Below the pieces are notes generated by a model. It made no database searches and had not been told where the DNA came from. It saw only the letters and a program-made list of their open reading frames with translations. Source: Roseofilum casamattae BLCC-M143 (GTDB taxonomy: Bacteria > Cyanobacteriota > Cyanobacteriia > Cyanobacteriales > Desertifilaceae). Taken from it: a DNA stretch of 64,000 bases. The position numbers were made by a program, and so were the translations under genes. Within the stretch, counting starts at the first letter, position 1. Each line of letters begins with the position of its first letter. Shown piece by piece: positions 35,872 through 44,930 of the stretch. Where the stretch lies: positions 143,091 through 207,090 of the forward strand of contig NZ_JAQOSQ010000006.1 in the NCBI RefSeq assembly GCF_030068455.1, written 5' to 3'.

Positions 35872-37246
35872 AATCTGTCTCCGTCAAGCTAACCGGCAAA
35901 CAAATCTCGAACGTTGTTCCAACTCCAACTTCCGATCGCAGTTTTAGCTCTCCCTGATGCTTTTCGGTCACAATTTGGTGAGAAATGGCCAATCCCAACC
36001 CAGTTCCTTTCCCGATCGGTTTCGTCGTGAAAAAGGTTTCAAAAATTTTCGTTTGAATCTCGATAGGAATACCGGTTCCATTATCAGAAATTGTAACTTT
36101 GACCCGATCGCAACCCTCCAAGTCTTCCACAAACTCGGTGGCGATCGTAATTTCCGGTTGCCATCCTTCAACCTTTGGGCGATCGTTCAACGCGTCAATG
36201 GCATTCGCGATCAAGTTCATAAACACTTGGCTTAATTGTCCGGAATAGCATTCAATCATGGGGATATCGCCATAATTTTTGCTCAGATTAATCCCGTATT
36301 TTAGCTTATTGCGTAGAATCAGCAACGTGCTATCAATACATTTATGCAAATCTGCTTGTTGGGCGTGATTCTCTCCCATATGCGAGAAACTATGCATTCC
36401 TCCGACTAACTGATTCAGTCGCTCCGAACTTTCTTGCATACTGGACAAAAGTTCGGGTAAATCTTCTTCCAAATAGTCAAACTCAATCTCCTCCTTTAAA
36501 TCCTCAATGGACTCTGGATCTTCTCCTATCTCTGCCTGATAGGATTCTGCCAAACTCATTAAATCTTCACTATAGTTTTTCAGAAACTTCACATTTCCCC
36601 AAATGGTATTCACCGGATTTCTAATTTCATGAGCTAATCCGGCAATCATTTGTCCCAAACTCGCCAACTTCTCCGTTTGGATGGTATGGGCTTGCATATT
36701 TTCTCGTAAAAGTTTCGTCGTCAGTTCGTGAATTTTTGACTGAGCTAACAGTAGCTGATGCACGTCGAGCAAACAATATTTCTCGGGAGAGCATTCGATA
36801 ATTAAGGGTTCGTAGAGCTTTTCCGGAGGCCGCTCTAAAGAAAGTGCTGCCGCTTTTACGATCGCCATATTACCGGAAAATACCCGATCGTCAGATGTAT
36901 GGCGTCCGCCTACTTTGTGATTGGCCAATCGATTTAAAACTCTAATCTCGCGCCGGATAAAAACTTCTAAACCATAAGGACGGCTCAGTTGTTCTAGAAA
37001 GCGTCTTCGGGAAATCATACCGGCTAGCTTCGCCCCATCGGTTAAGATGACGCCAGGCAAGAGAGAATGTTGTTTAAATATTTGAGCAACAACCCGCCCG
37101 GGTTCTTCAACATCTACACAACATTGCCATAGAGGAAGATCTTTAAGAGTTGACTCCAGGTTCAGCTCAGACGCTTCAATGCCTGATTTGCTGATGACTG
37201 GAGCGAGGAAGTCTGCCACTGCTACCACCATTACTTTCACTCGCAA
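35864..37246 (-). CDS. Cytoplasmic sensor histidine kinase with CBS-like N-terminus
   Basis: 460 residues. Residues about 30-155 resemble a CBS-like sensory module (QCCVDVEEPGRVVAQIFKQH, LPGVILTDGAKLAGMISRRRFLEQLSRPYG, split here into two blocks). A coiled coil leads into HisKA at about 195-270, with phospho-acceptor His in AGLAHEIRNPVNTIWGN, then HATPase with DNGTGIPI and GKGTGLGLAISHQI. The kinase half is closely related to that of the phytochrome-like gene at 18.9 kb. No response regulator is adjacent. No membrane segment is seen. Confidence 0.9.
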   Translation of the reverse strand: MRVKVMVVAVADFLAPVISKSGIEASELNLESTLKDLPLWQCCVDVEEPGRVVAQIFKQHSLLPGVILTDGAKLAGMISRRRFLEQLSRPYGLEVFIRREIRVLNRLANHKVGGRHTSDDRVFSGNMAIVKAAALSLERPPEKLYEPLIIECSPEKYCLLDVHQLLLAQSKIHELTTKLLRENMQAHTIQTEKLASLGQMIAGLAHEIRNPVNTIWGNVKFLKNYSEDLMSLAESYQAEIGEDPESIEDLKEEIEFDYLEEDLPELLSSMQESSERLNQLVGGMHSFSHMGENHAQQADLHKCIDSTLLILRNKLKYGINLSKNYGDIPMIECYSGQLSQVFMNLIANAIDALNDRPKVEGWQPEITIATEFVEDLEGCDRVKVTISDNGTGIPIEIQTKIFETFFTTKPIGKGTGLGLAISHQIVTEKHQGELKLRSEVGVGTTFEICLPVSLTETDSN

Positions 37247-37368
37247 AAAAAAACTATATTCTATTGTAAATAAAACCTAGAATATTTACCATCAATCTTC
37301 AAGATTTAAGATAATCGATCGCCGTTTTTAATTAAACTATTCTTTATCTAATTTAACCTATTCTTAAC

Positions 37369-37935
37369 CTAAGAAAATCTGTCCGATGATTGGGTCGATT
37401 GGTACAATCGCGATCGCACTCGATCCAGACAAAACTCCTGCACCAACTCCCATCCCCAGGACGATCGCAGTTCCGGCCGTTTATGGGGCGTCACGATCAG
37501 CAGGCGATCGCCAATTAAACTGAGCTGATACGCAACTCCGGGCAACCGCGATAACTCAACTAAATGCAAAGCAAAACTACAGACAATTAATCCATAATAT
37601 TGTCCTAACAAGATTCCTTGTTCGATTTGCTCGAATCGATATCCTTTTGCTTCTTGTCCCGTCCGCTGATAATAGGCCTCCTGAGTATACGGATCGATCC
37701 CCTCAATCCCCAGATAACCCAACTGACGCAATACTAATGTGACTTCGCCACTACCGCAGGCCAAGTCTAAAATAGGTAACCCATCTCTGGGTAAATCTTG
37801 CACGGACTGCACCAGCACCTTGGCGATCGCTCCCTCGTGGGGATTGCGATAAAAAGCTCCATACTCCTCATAGAACTCCTCCACTCCACAGGTCTCGTAA
37901 GCGCGGCGAATCGATCGCTCCAACTGAGAATCCAT
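37369..37935 (-). CDS. Class I SAM-dependent methyltransferase
   Basis: 188 residues. Motif I LDLACGSGEVTLVLRQLG near residue 58, followed by the acidic end of beta-2 in GIEGIDPY and the YGLIVCSFALHLVELSRLP post-motif II. The SAM fold is clear but the substrate is not. The protein is short and lacks a dedicated substrate domain. It is divergent from the PRC-barrel gene. Confidence 0.85.
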   Translation of the reverse strand: MDSQLERSIRRAYETCGVEEFYEEYGAFYRNPHEGAIAKVLVQSVQDLPRDGLPILDLACGSGEVTLVLRQLGYLGIEGIDPYTQEAYYQRTGQEAKGYRFEQIEQGILLGQYYGLIVCSFALHLVELSRLPGVAYQLSLIGDRLLIVTPHKRPELRSSWGWELVQEFCLDRVRSRLYQSTQSSDRFS

Positions 37936-38151
37936 AATCCCGACCTAACCCATAGCAACCGAACCAACGCTCTTCCATCCGGTTCGGCGATCGCCCGCTT
38001 GCCCCCTCCTGCGAACCAGAGTAAACTTAAGTTAAGGTTGAATGCCAAACAACCTTTCCGTGCTGACTCCACCCAAACCGGTCGGGAAAAGGTCAGCTCG
38101 ACAGCCAATAGAACCCAATACTTCGAGAAGAAGAGGACTCGTTCCCTAATA

Positions 38152-39126
38152 ATGATATCGGAAAAAATCAGCCAACGCTCTGACTTCCTTGGAACCCAAG
38201 TCATCGCCCGCAGTACGGGGAGACGCTTGGGAGTCGTCAGCCAACTGTGGGTCGATATTGACCAGCGCGAAGTTGTCGCCGTCAGCCTGCGAGATAATCT
38301 CATCACAGGGACTCTGGCCGGAATTCCTCGCTATATGTACCTCAGCTACGTTCGCCAAGTAGGGGATGTCATCCTCGTTGATGATGAAGAAGTCCTCGAA
38401 GACATCAATGTAGAGGTATACGGCAGCCTGATTGGTAGCGAAGTGATTACCGAATCTGGGGAACCTCTCGGCCGGGTTAGAGGCTACCGCTTCGATACGG
38501 AAACCTATCAAGTCACCTCTCTGATCGTTGCCTCCATTGGTTTGCCGCTCATTCCGGAACAAGTCGTCAGCACCTACGAATTGACCATCGACCAAATCGT
38601 CAGCAGCGGCCCCAACCGCCTGATCGTCTTTGAAGGAGCCGAAGACCAAATGGTGCAACTGAGCGTTGGCGTCCTCGAGCGCTTGGGAGTGGCTCAACCC
38701 CCTTGGGAGCGAGATGGAGCCGAACCCCACGTCATGCCTACCATCGATACTGACAAGCAATTGCCAACAGGCACTCCCTTGCCCGCTCCGGAACCGCGAC
38801 AAGATAGAGAACCGGTGATGGAAGAAGCTTGGAGTGACGATAACTACGAAGAAACTCAACCCGAGCCGATGCGCCGGTTCGAGCAACCGCAACCGAGATA
38901 CGAAGAAGCGAACTGGGGCGATGAGGCAGACGACGATGACTATCGCGAACCGAGCTATACGATTAACCCTCCCGAACCGGAAGAGACGCCAAAGGAGAGC
39001 GCCTACGAACCCAGCTATACAGAACTAAAAGAAGATGCCTGGGCCGATGATGGTAACGACGATCTTTACGATCGCCCGAAAGTCAATATCCCGGAACCGG
39101 TTAAAAATCCCGAATACGAAGGATAA
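38152..39126 (+). CDS. PRC-barrel domain protein with acidic, Pro/Glu-rich tail
   Basis: 324 residues from ATG 38152 (MISEKISQRSDFLGTQVIAR); longer upstream reading is poor in conserved sequence. Two PRC-barrel units at about 10-85 (TGRRLGVVSQLWVDIDQREV, VAVSLRDN) and 90-170 (GSEVITESGEPLGRVRGYRF). Residues about 200-324 are low-complexity, rich in Glu, Asp, Pro and Tyr, probably disordered. PRC-barrels occur in photosynthetic reaction-centre H subunits and in RNA-processing proteins; this cyanobacterial type is widely conserved, with no proven role. Confidence 0.88.
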   Translation: MISEKISQRSDFLGTQVIARSTGRRLGVVSQLWVDIDQREVVAVSLRDNLITGTLAGIPRYMYLSYVRQVGDVILVDDEEVLEDINVEVYGSLIGSEVITESGEPLGRVRGYRFDTETYQVTSLIVASIGLPLIPEQVVSTYELTIDQIVSSGPNRLIVFEGAEDQMVQLSVGVLERLGVAQPPWERDGAEPHVMPTIDTDKQLPTGTPLPAPEPRQDREPVMEEAWSDDNYEETQPEPMRRFEQPQPRYEEANWGDEADDDDYREPSYTINPPEPEETPKESAYEPSYTELKEDAWADDGNDDLYDRPKVNIPEPVKNPEYEG

Positions 39127-39218
39127 ATAGTCGAGCAGCAATGAGATGATATCCTTAACGGCGATCTGATTGCTCGCTGTTGGATTTAGTGTCGATCCCA
39201 CCCTTAGTGGTATCTGTG

Positions 39219-40028
39219 ATGACGATTCAAAAAATTCCCATAGCACCGTTACAAAAAATCCGCACCTATTTGACTCAAACCTTAATTCTCCCAGATAGCG
39301 AAGATCGACCCCATTCTCTTTCCATGGATGCAGCGGACGACCTCCCAGAACCGGAATCCATCGACGAACTGAGTGGTTTATTTAACCTCGGTGGCGACGA
39401 GCAAGAGTCCGAGTTGATCCCTCAATCGCCCGATCGACTTTGGTTTATCAGTACGGTCAATCCTGCTGCTCCCTTACGCAAACTCCCCGGATTGCGCTTA
39501 AAACCCGGTTTGCGGCTGGTGAGTTATGTCTGCCGCTATCTAGGTCAACCGGAAGCCGAAGGGATTGGAGTGACCTGGGCAGTTCCGGAAGAGTTTGGCA
39601 GCACCGCCGAACTCGAAGCCGCCTTAGCCAGTTGTGAAACGAAGGATGCTCTGCCCCATCCCCAAGGTGCCCTAGAACATTTTATGCTAGCAATTGAAGG
39701 CGATCGCACCCCAGCTTCCTTTCTCTGTGCATCCCTCCTGCGCCGACACATAGAAGACTTTCTCCAGCCAAAAAGCGCTCGACAATGGAGTCACCATCGT
39801 TTAATCGACTCCCTACCGAAGAAAGCGATCTGGCAAGGAAAAACTCAGATTAAAGATTATGTCCCTAAAGTCCGACTACTTGGCGATCGCCAAGTGGCCG
39901 TAGAATACTTTACCTGTCGCACCACCTCACCGATCGCCATCTTTCGGCATCGCGAACAATATCCTCCCTCCAGCTACTACGGACAAGCCATAGATCGGGC
40001 AGTGGCCGTTCCTGGCAATCGGAAGTAG
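39219..40028 (+). CDS. Conserved cyanobacterial protein of unknown function
   Basis: 269 residues from ATG 39219; a TTG 39 bp upstream is also possible. No domain recognised. The N-terminal 70 residues are acidic and likely flexible; the rest (from about LWFISTVNPAAPLRKLPGL) looks folded, with conserved aromatic and Arg residues (AVEYFTCRTTSPIAIFRHRE). It stands between the PRC-barrel gene and icd on the same strand. The function is not inferable. Confidence 0.78.
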   Translation: MTIQKIPIAPLQKIRTYLTQTLILPDSEDRPHSLSMDAADDLPEPESIDELSGLFNLGGDEQESELIPQSPDRLWFISTVNPAAPLRKLPGLRLKPGLRLVSYVCRYLGQPEAEGIGVTWAVPEEFGSTAELEAALASCETKDALPHPQGALEHFMLAIEGDRTPASFLCASLLRRHIEDFLQPKSARQWSHHRLIDSLPKKAIWQGKTQIKDYVPKVRLLGDRQVAVEYFTCRTTSPIAIFRHREQYPPSSYYGQAIDRAVAVPGNRK

Positions 40029-40097
40029 CGACGTTATGTTTGACGGGTGACTGACACCTGGTATCATGGCCAACGGATCTGAGATGGCCATACCCCC

Positions 40098-41519
40098 ATG
40101 TACGATAAAATTACCCCCCCAACCAAAGGCGAAAAGATTACCTTCAGCGAAGGTAAACCTATCGTTCCCGACTGTCCGATCGTTCCCTTCATTCGCGGAG
40201 ATGGTACGGGGGTAGACCTGTGGCCTGCCTCTCAGAAAGTCTTTGATGCTGCCGTAAAAGCTGCCTATGGCGGTCAGCGCGAAATTTCCTGGTTTAAAAT
40301 TTATGCTGGCGACGAAGCGTGCGAGCAATACGGAACCTATCAATACTTGCCTGAAGACACCCTAAACGCCATTCGCGAATATGGCGTTGCGATCAAAGGG
40401 CCCCTCACCACCCCTATTGGCGGCGGCATTCGTTCCCTCAACGTTGCTCTGCGCCAAATCTTCGACCTCTATGCCTGCGTTCGTCCCTGTCGTTACTACA
40501 CCGGAACCCCATCCCCCCACAAAACCCCAGAAAAAATGAACGTCATTATCTATCGGGAAAATACCGAAGATATTTACCTGGGTATTGAGTGGTATGAAGG
40601 CACGGAACTGGCAAAAAAACTGATCGACTATCTCAACAATGACTTAATTCCCGCGACTCCCGAGCATGGGAAAAAACAAATTCGTCTCGACTCCGGCATC
40701 GGCATTAAACCGATTAGTAAAACCGGCAGTCAGCGATTGGTCAAACGGGCGATCGAAAATGCGTTGCGCCTGCCCAAAGACAAGCAAATGGTCACCTTAG
40801 TTCATAAAGGCAATATTATGAAATACACTGAGGGAGCCTTCCGCGATTGGGGCTACGAACTGGCAACGACTGAGTTTCGCCAAGAATGCGTGACCGAGCG
40901 CGAATCCTGGATTTTGGGCAACAAAGAAGCCAATCCCGACATTAGTTTAGAAGACAATGCCCGCAAGCTAGAACCCGGTTATGATGCCCTAACGGCTGAA
41001 AAGAAAGCTGAAGCTTGTGCCGAAGTACAGCAAGTTCTCGATGCGATTTGGGAGAGTCATGGCGATGGGAAATGGAAAGAAAAAATCATGGTCAACGACC
41101 GGATTGCCGATAGCATTTTCCAACAACTGCAAACTCGTCCGGGAGAATATTCTGTCCTGGCTACGATGAACTTAAATGGCGACTATCTCTCTGATGCAGC
41201 GGCAGCGATTGTTGGCGGATTGGGCATGGGGCCCGGAGCAAATATTGGCGATAGTTGTGCCATTTTTGAAGCCACTCACGGTACGGCTCCCAAACATGCC
41301 GGTCTCGATCGCGTTAACCCCGGATCGGTCATTTTATCCGGAGTGATGATGTTAGAATATATGGGTTGGCAAGAAGCTGCCGATTTAATTAAAAAGGGTC
41401 TGGAAACGGCGATTTCCAACCGAGAAGTGACCTACGATTTAGCTCGATTGATGGAGCCTCCGGTGGAGACACCGCTGAAGTGTTCGGAGTTTGCTGACGC
41501 GATTATCAAACATTTTTAG
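40098..41519 (+). CDS. icd: NADP-dependent isocitrate dehydrogenase
   Basis: 473 residues. It oxidises isocitrate to 2-oxoglutarate, the carbon skeleton for ammonium assimilation and a nitrogen-status signal in cyanobacteria. Substrate-binding residues are visible in [18 protein letters not shown] (Ser/Arg loop), the [12 protein letters not shown] block, the catalytic Lys in [15 protein letters not shown], and [20 protein letters not shown] near the C-terminus with the catalytic Asp region. The 473-residue length with an insertion near 270-330 is typical of cyanobacterial Icd. Monocistronic by spacing. Confidence 0.97.
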   Translation: MYDKITPPTKGEKITFSEGKPIVPDCPIVPFIRGDGTGVDLWPASQKVFDAAVKAAYGGQREISWFKIYAGDEACEQYGTYQYLPEDTLNAIREYGVAIKGPLTTPIGGGIRSLNVALRQIFDLYACVRPCRYYTGTPSPHKTPEKMNVIIYRENTEDIYLGIEWYEGTELAKKLIDYLNNDLIPATPEHGKKQIRLDSGIGIKPISKTGSQRLVKRAIENALRLPKDKQMVTLVHKGNIMKYTEGAFRDWGYELATTEFRQECVTERESWILGNKEANPDISLEDNARKLEPGYDALTAEKKAEACAEVQQVLDAIWESHGDGKWKEKIMVNDRIADSIFQQLQTRPGEYSVLATMNLNGDYLSDAAAAIVGGLGMGPGANIGDSCAIFEATHGTAPKHAGLDRVNPGSVILSGVMMLEYMGWQEAADLIKKGLETAISNREVTYDLARLMEPPVETPLKCSEFADAIIKHF

Positions 41520-41641
41520 CGAACTGAATGTTAGGGTAAACGCATAAAATTGTAATTGACAAACTGATGATTTTATGCATTACGTTAGTGCGTTTACCCT
41601 CCCCTCAAACCCACTTTTAATTCTACATTTTTAATTTTTAA

Positions 41642-42289
41642 TTGAGATCGCCCGGTTTCCAAACTGGTAACGCTGGCACTAGAATCAATACCATCCCCTA
41701 TACTAAAACCATACCTTCACCTGTGAAGTCGTCGAGATCTCCATCGTCGCAACTGCCCCTCGATCGCACCCCCGATCCGGAGCAGCTCGACAACATCAAA
41801 GCCCAGCTCGACCTGATCTTGCTGGCCCTAGAAGCCTTAGCCGGTATTGGTTCTGATGCCATGCTGCAAGCCGCTTCCCGGTTAGATTTGGAGGCAGTCA
41901 GCGATCGCGTAACCCTATGGCGGTTGCGGCAAGCGAGTCCTCTGCGCAAAGGGAGTGGCGGGCGGAAAAAATTGGATGTGGAAGAAGCAAGATCCCTCGT
42001 ACTCATCTGTTGCGAGCTAGCCAAAACCCATCAAGAACTCATCCGTCGCGCTGTCGGTTTGCTCGAACAAGTCAGCGAAGACAACCGCCCTCCCCATACC
42101 GTTTCCCTCCTCGGAGATTATCTCGATCGCTTCACCAATACCTATCAAGAACGGATGCTCGATGGCGAGGAAACCTCTCCCGATGAACTGACTCACTTAG
42201 CCCTAAAACTGCTCATCGACCTGCTCTTCTACTCCGGCCCCGGCGGCCCCCGTCGCCTCTGGTTAGCCCTCCTCGACCGCTCCTTGTAA
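41642..42289 (+). CDS. DUF3038 protein
   Basis: 215 residues by the longest reading, which begins with TTG 41642; GTG 41723 is an alternative that would remove 27 residues with no conserved sequence. The DUF3038 core starts at DNIKAQLDLILLALEALAGI and ends with LLFYSGPGGPRRLWLALLD. It is mainly helical, soluble and almost exclusively cyanobacterial. It precedes the DUF4335 gene by 47 bp; the two are conserved neighbours and probably function together. Both starts are preceded by an AT-rich TTTTTAATTG motif. Confidence 0.88.
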   Translation: MRSPGFQTGNAGTRINTIPYTKTIPSPVKSSRSPSSQLPLDRTPDPEQLDNIKAQLDLILLALEALAGIGSDAMLQAASRLDLEAVSDRVTLWRLRQASPLRKGSGGRKKLDVEEARSLVLICCELAKTHQELIRRAVGLLEQVSEDNRPPHTVSLLGDYLDRFTNTYQERMLDGEETSPDELTHLALKLLIDLLFYSGPGGPRRLWLALLDRSL

Positions 42290-42336
42290 CCCGCCTATTT
42301 TTAAGTTTGCATTTCTAATTTTTAATTGAAATAACT

Positions 42337-43749
42337 ATGGCTTCCTCAGTCATCCGACGCTATACTCCACCCACTTGTACTCTAGAGATCCTGGCGCGAT
42401 CGTCTCCTCTTTCCCGGTGGATGAAACAAACCGCAATTAAAGATCTGAAATTTCGCTTGCGTTTCGACGACCCCCGTTCCAAGTCCGAATCTCCGGTCAC
42501 AGTAAACGGCGATCGCATCCAACTCGAAACCCTCTGCGACACCGTCACCGTCTACGTGCAGAACTTTCTGGCCAACACTCCCGAACTGGTAGACAACAGC
42601 ATTTCCCTCGAACCCCAAGGCCTGACTCGCCACTGCCTCAACCTCAGTTCCCTCGTCCCGGATGACAGCGAGCTATCCGTCGTGCTCAGTGCCTTACAAT
42701 TGTTCGATCTGGCCGCTGCCCTCGAACAATATACGATGGATCTGGTGACTCTACCCGACACCACTCCAGTGGCAAAACCCAAGCCAACTCCCATGTACGG
42801 GTGGCGGTTTGCAGCCAGCTTTTTCATCAGTATGGGCATTACCGCTACCAGCGTTGTCTGGCTCAAAGACTTTTATCCCCAGCCCCAAGCTACCTTAGAA
42901 ACCGCTAGTAGCAATGTTGGCGAAGAGGTTTACGATAACCCCTCAGTCGCTCAAACTCCGGAAACTCCAGCAGCCCTCGCAGAAGAAGAAAAGCTATCGG
43001 GAGATGCCGAAGTAGAAACCTTCACCTCCGACGAGCAACTGCCTCCCCCTCCTCCCCCAGGTGCGATCGCGCCAGAAACCCCTCCAGAGTCCCCAAGCGA
43101 TATTACCTCAGCTCCCGAGTCCGTTGCCATACCCGCAGCTCCGAGTATTCCGCCTCCAACCATTACCGAACCGGAACCCGCTGTTATCTCGCCTCCTCCC
43201 GTCCTCTTAGAACCGCCACCGGAACTCGCGATCGTTCCAGAAACCCCCGACATTGCAGAAACTGAAGACTTTGCTCTCGAAAGCTTAGATGCAGCGTCCG
43301 CAGAACTGCCAGATCTCCCGCCCGCAGCAGCTCCCGCAGAACTGCCGGATCTCCCTCCCGCAGCAGTTCCCGAACTGCCTCCCACGGAACTGGATGAGGT
43401 GCTACCTTCAACCGCGGCGAGAAGTGCTTCGCCTCCCGCAGCGATCGCCAGTGGTAATTTATTTGAGGGTATTCCGCAAGTGGCCGAAGTCCGCAGCTAT
43501 TTTGAGGGACGTTGGGAGCCTCCCGACAGCTTGAGTAAAACAGTTGAATATAAACTAACGCTCAATAGTGACGGAACTCTGCAAGCGATCTCTCCCCTCG
43601 GAGAAACGGCAGCCACCTATCTCGATCGCACGGGAATGCCATTATTGGGCGACCCCTTTGTCTCTCCCTCGTCAGGAAGTCCTTTACCTCCTATCCGCGT
43701 GGTCTTTTCTCCCGATGGAACAGTCCAAGCGTTTCCCCAAGCCGAGTAA
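42337..43749 (+). CDS. DUF4335 protein with one membrane helix and a Pro-rich linker
   Basis: 470 residues. The N-terminal 145 residues are DUF4335 (VIRRYTPPTCTLEILARSSP, DLKFRLRFDDPR). One transmembrane helix lies at about 150-170 (WRFAASFFISMGITATSVVW). A long Pro/Glu/Ala linker at about 200-365 follows, including a tandem LPDLPPAA repeat near nucleotides 43305-43380, and a small C-terminal domain (EVRSYFEGRWEPPDSLSKTV) ends it. The N-terminus faces one side of a membrane and the C-terminal domain the other. Function unknown; partner of the DUF3038 gene. Confidence 0.88.
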   Translation: MASSVIRRYTPPTCTLEILARSSPLSRWMKQTAIKDLKFRLRFDDPRSKSESPVTVNGDRIQLETLCDTVTVYVQNFLANTPELVDNSISLEPQGLTRHCLNLSSLVPDDSELSVVLSALQLFDLAAALEQYTMDLVTLPDTTPVAKPKPTPMYGWRFAASFFISMGITATSVVWLKDFYPQPQATLETASSNVGEEVYDNPSVAQTPETPAALAEEEKLSGDAEVETFTSDEQLPPPPPPGAIAPETPPESPSDITSAPESVAIPAAPSIPPPTITEPEPAVISPPPVLLEPPPELAIVPETPDIAETEDFALESLDAASAELPDLPPAAAPAELPDLPPAAVPELPPTELDEVLPSTAARSASPPAAIASGNLFEGIPQVAEVRSYFEGRWEPPDSLSKTVEYKLTLNSDGTLQAISPLGETAATYLDRTGMPLLGDPFVSPSSGSPLPPIRVVFSPDGTVQAFPQAE

Positions 43750-43823
43750 TTATAGCTCGCCAGTATTCCCTGTTCCCTATTACCAAGGGAAAGAAGTGTA
43801 TCATTATCGACAAATAATTAACT

Positions 43824-44267
43824 ATGAATATTGAATTTCGCGAATTTAATCCGTTTGATGTTTGGATTTGGGTCGAGTTTGGCATGGTGCCGAGCGATGC
43901 CGAAAAGCTATACTTAGAAGAAGCTTTAAACGCCTGGTACTATTTAGGAAAACTGGGCGGATTTAATGCCGAAAACCTGCAAGTTCAGGATGAAGGACTC
44001 GAGCTGAGTTACATGCACTACGATCGCGATCGCATTGAAACTTCGATGATGGCTGTCATGCACAATATGGGCGAGTTCGAGTATGAGGGAAACTGGGGAC
44101 GGTGTTGGTTCGATCTGGGGACGAGCGATGCGATCGCGATCGATGTTTTGATTAATTCTCTGTCCCAACTGAGTAAAGAATACCTGAGTCTCGAAACCCT
44201 GATTATCGGTGGGATTAATCCAGATTGGCCGATTCCAGAGCGATCGGATTCTGTATTTGAAGACTAA
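43824..44267 (+). CDS. DUF3531 protein
   Basis: 147 residues, matching the conserved cyanobacterial and plastid DUF3531 family: IEFREFNPFDVWIWVEFG, NAWYYLGKLGGFNAENLQVQ (two blocks), GNWGRCWFDLGTSDAIAIDV. Soluble; no signal. Plant homologues are plastid-targeted, implying a conserved photosynthesis- or plastid-related role that remains undefined. It lies between DUF4335 and the NUDIX gene. Confidence 0.9.
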   Translation: MNIEFREFNPFDVWIWVEFGMVPSDAEKLYLEEALNAWYYLGKLGGFNAENLQVQDEGLELSYMHYDRDRIETSMMAVMHNMGEFEYEGNWGRCWFDLGTSDAIAIDVLINSLSQLSKEYLSLETLIIGGINPDWPIPERSDSVFED

Positions 44268-44299
44268 GCGATTTTCGAGCTAACTATCTCCAGTCAATT

Positions 44300-44728
44300 A
44301 TGGCAAAATCGCGCAAAATTCGAGCAATAGCTCTCGGCTTAATTCAAGATGGCGATCGCCTTTTACTTTCTGAAGGGTACGATCCTCATCGCAAGCAAAC
44401 CTTCTACCGCGCATTAGGTGGAGGAATTGAGTTTGGCGAAACCTCTCGACAAGCTCTCGAACGAGAATTTATGGAAGAATTGCAAGCGGAATTAACCGAG
44501 ATTGAATACTTAGCGTGTTTAGAGAATATTTTTACCTATAATAACCGTCCCGGTCACGAAATAATTCAACTCTATCGCGCCCAATTAGTAAACCGAGAAC
44601 TCTACCAACAAGACGTTATTCCGTTCCTGGAAAACACTCGATCTAAGACGGCTCGTTGGGTCGATCTACAAACCTGTAAATCGGGCGAACTTCGGGTAGT
44701 TCCCGCCACTTTCTTGCACTATTGTTAG
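44300..44728 (+). CDS. NUDIX hydrolase
   Basis: 142 residues. The Nudix box is GGGIEFGETSRQALEREFME near residues 37-58 and has the catalytic RE-x2-EE segment (REFMEEL). The canonical Gly near the end of the box is replaced by Gln (EELQAE), a mild deviation seen in some active members. Substrate unknown; family members remove nucleoside diphosphates or related phosphoanhydrides. An inverted repeat with TGTCA/TGACA follows the stop and may terminate it. Confidence 0.9.
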   Translation: MAKSRKIRAIALGLIQDGDRLLLSEGYDPHRKQTFYRALGGGIEFGETSRQALEREFMEELQAELTEIEYLACLENIFTYNNRPGHEIIQLYRAQLVNRELYQQDVIPFLENTRSKTARWVDLQTCKSGELRVVPATFLHYC

Positions 44729-44737
44729 CCTTTTATG

Positions 44738-44764
44738 TCACTGCCTAGCTTTTTGTGACAAAAA
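44738..44764 (+). terminator. Inverted repeat after the NUDIX gene, possible terminator
   Basis: TGTCA and TGACA arms flank an 11-14 nt loop containing a T-run, 10 bp after the NUDIX stop codon. The stem is short, so confidence is limited. Confidence 0.4.
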
Positions 44765-44930
44765 ATACTGAAGCCCGAGCAACTCTCCCAGTTCTAGGGA
44801 ATGACCCAGAGGGCGGGTTTGGTGAATTAATGGTTCCGTCGCCTAGGCTGTATTCCTTCCGTTTGCATTTTGTCGATTCTTCCCGGTCTTGGTACTATAC
44901 TAAAAACCTCCAAACTCACGGGGTGTTAGT

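Noticed and set aside
37798..38151. 118-codon N-terminal extension of the PRC-barrel gene
   Set aside because: It overlaps the methyltransferase gene on the other strand and carries no conserved sequence; the PRC-barrel family begins at ATG 38152.
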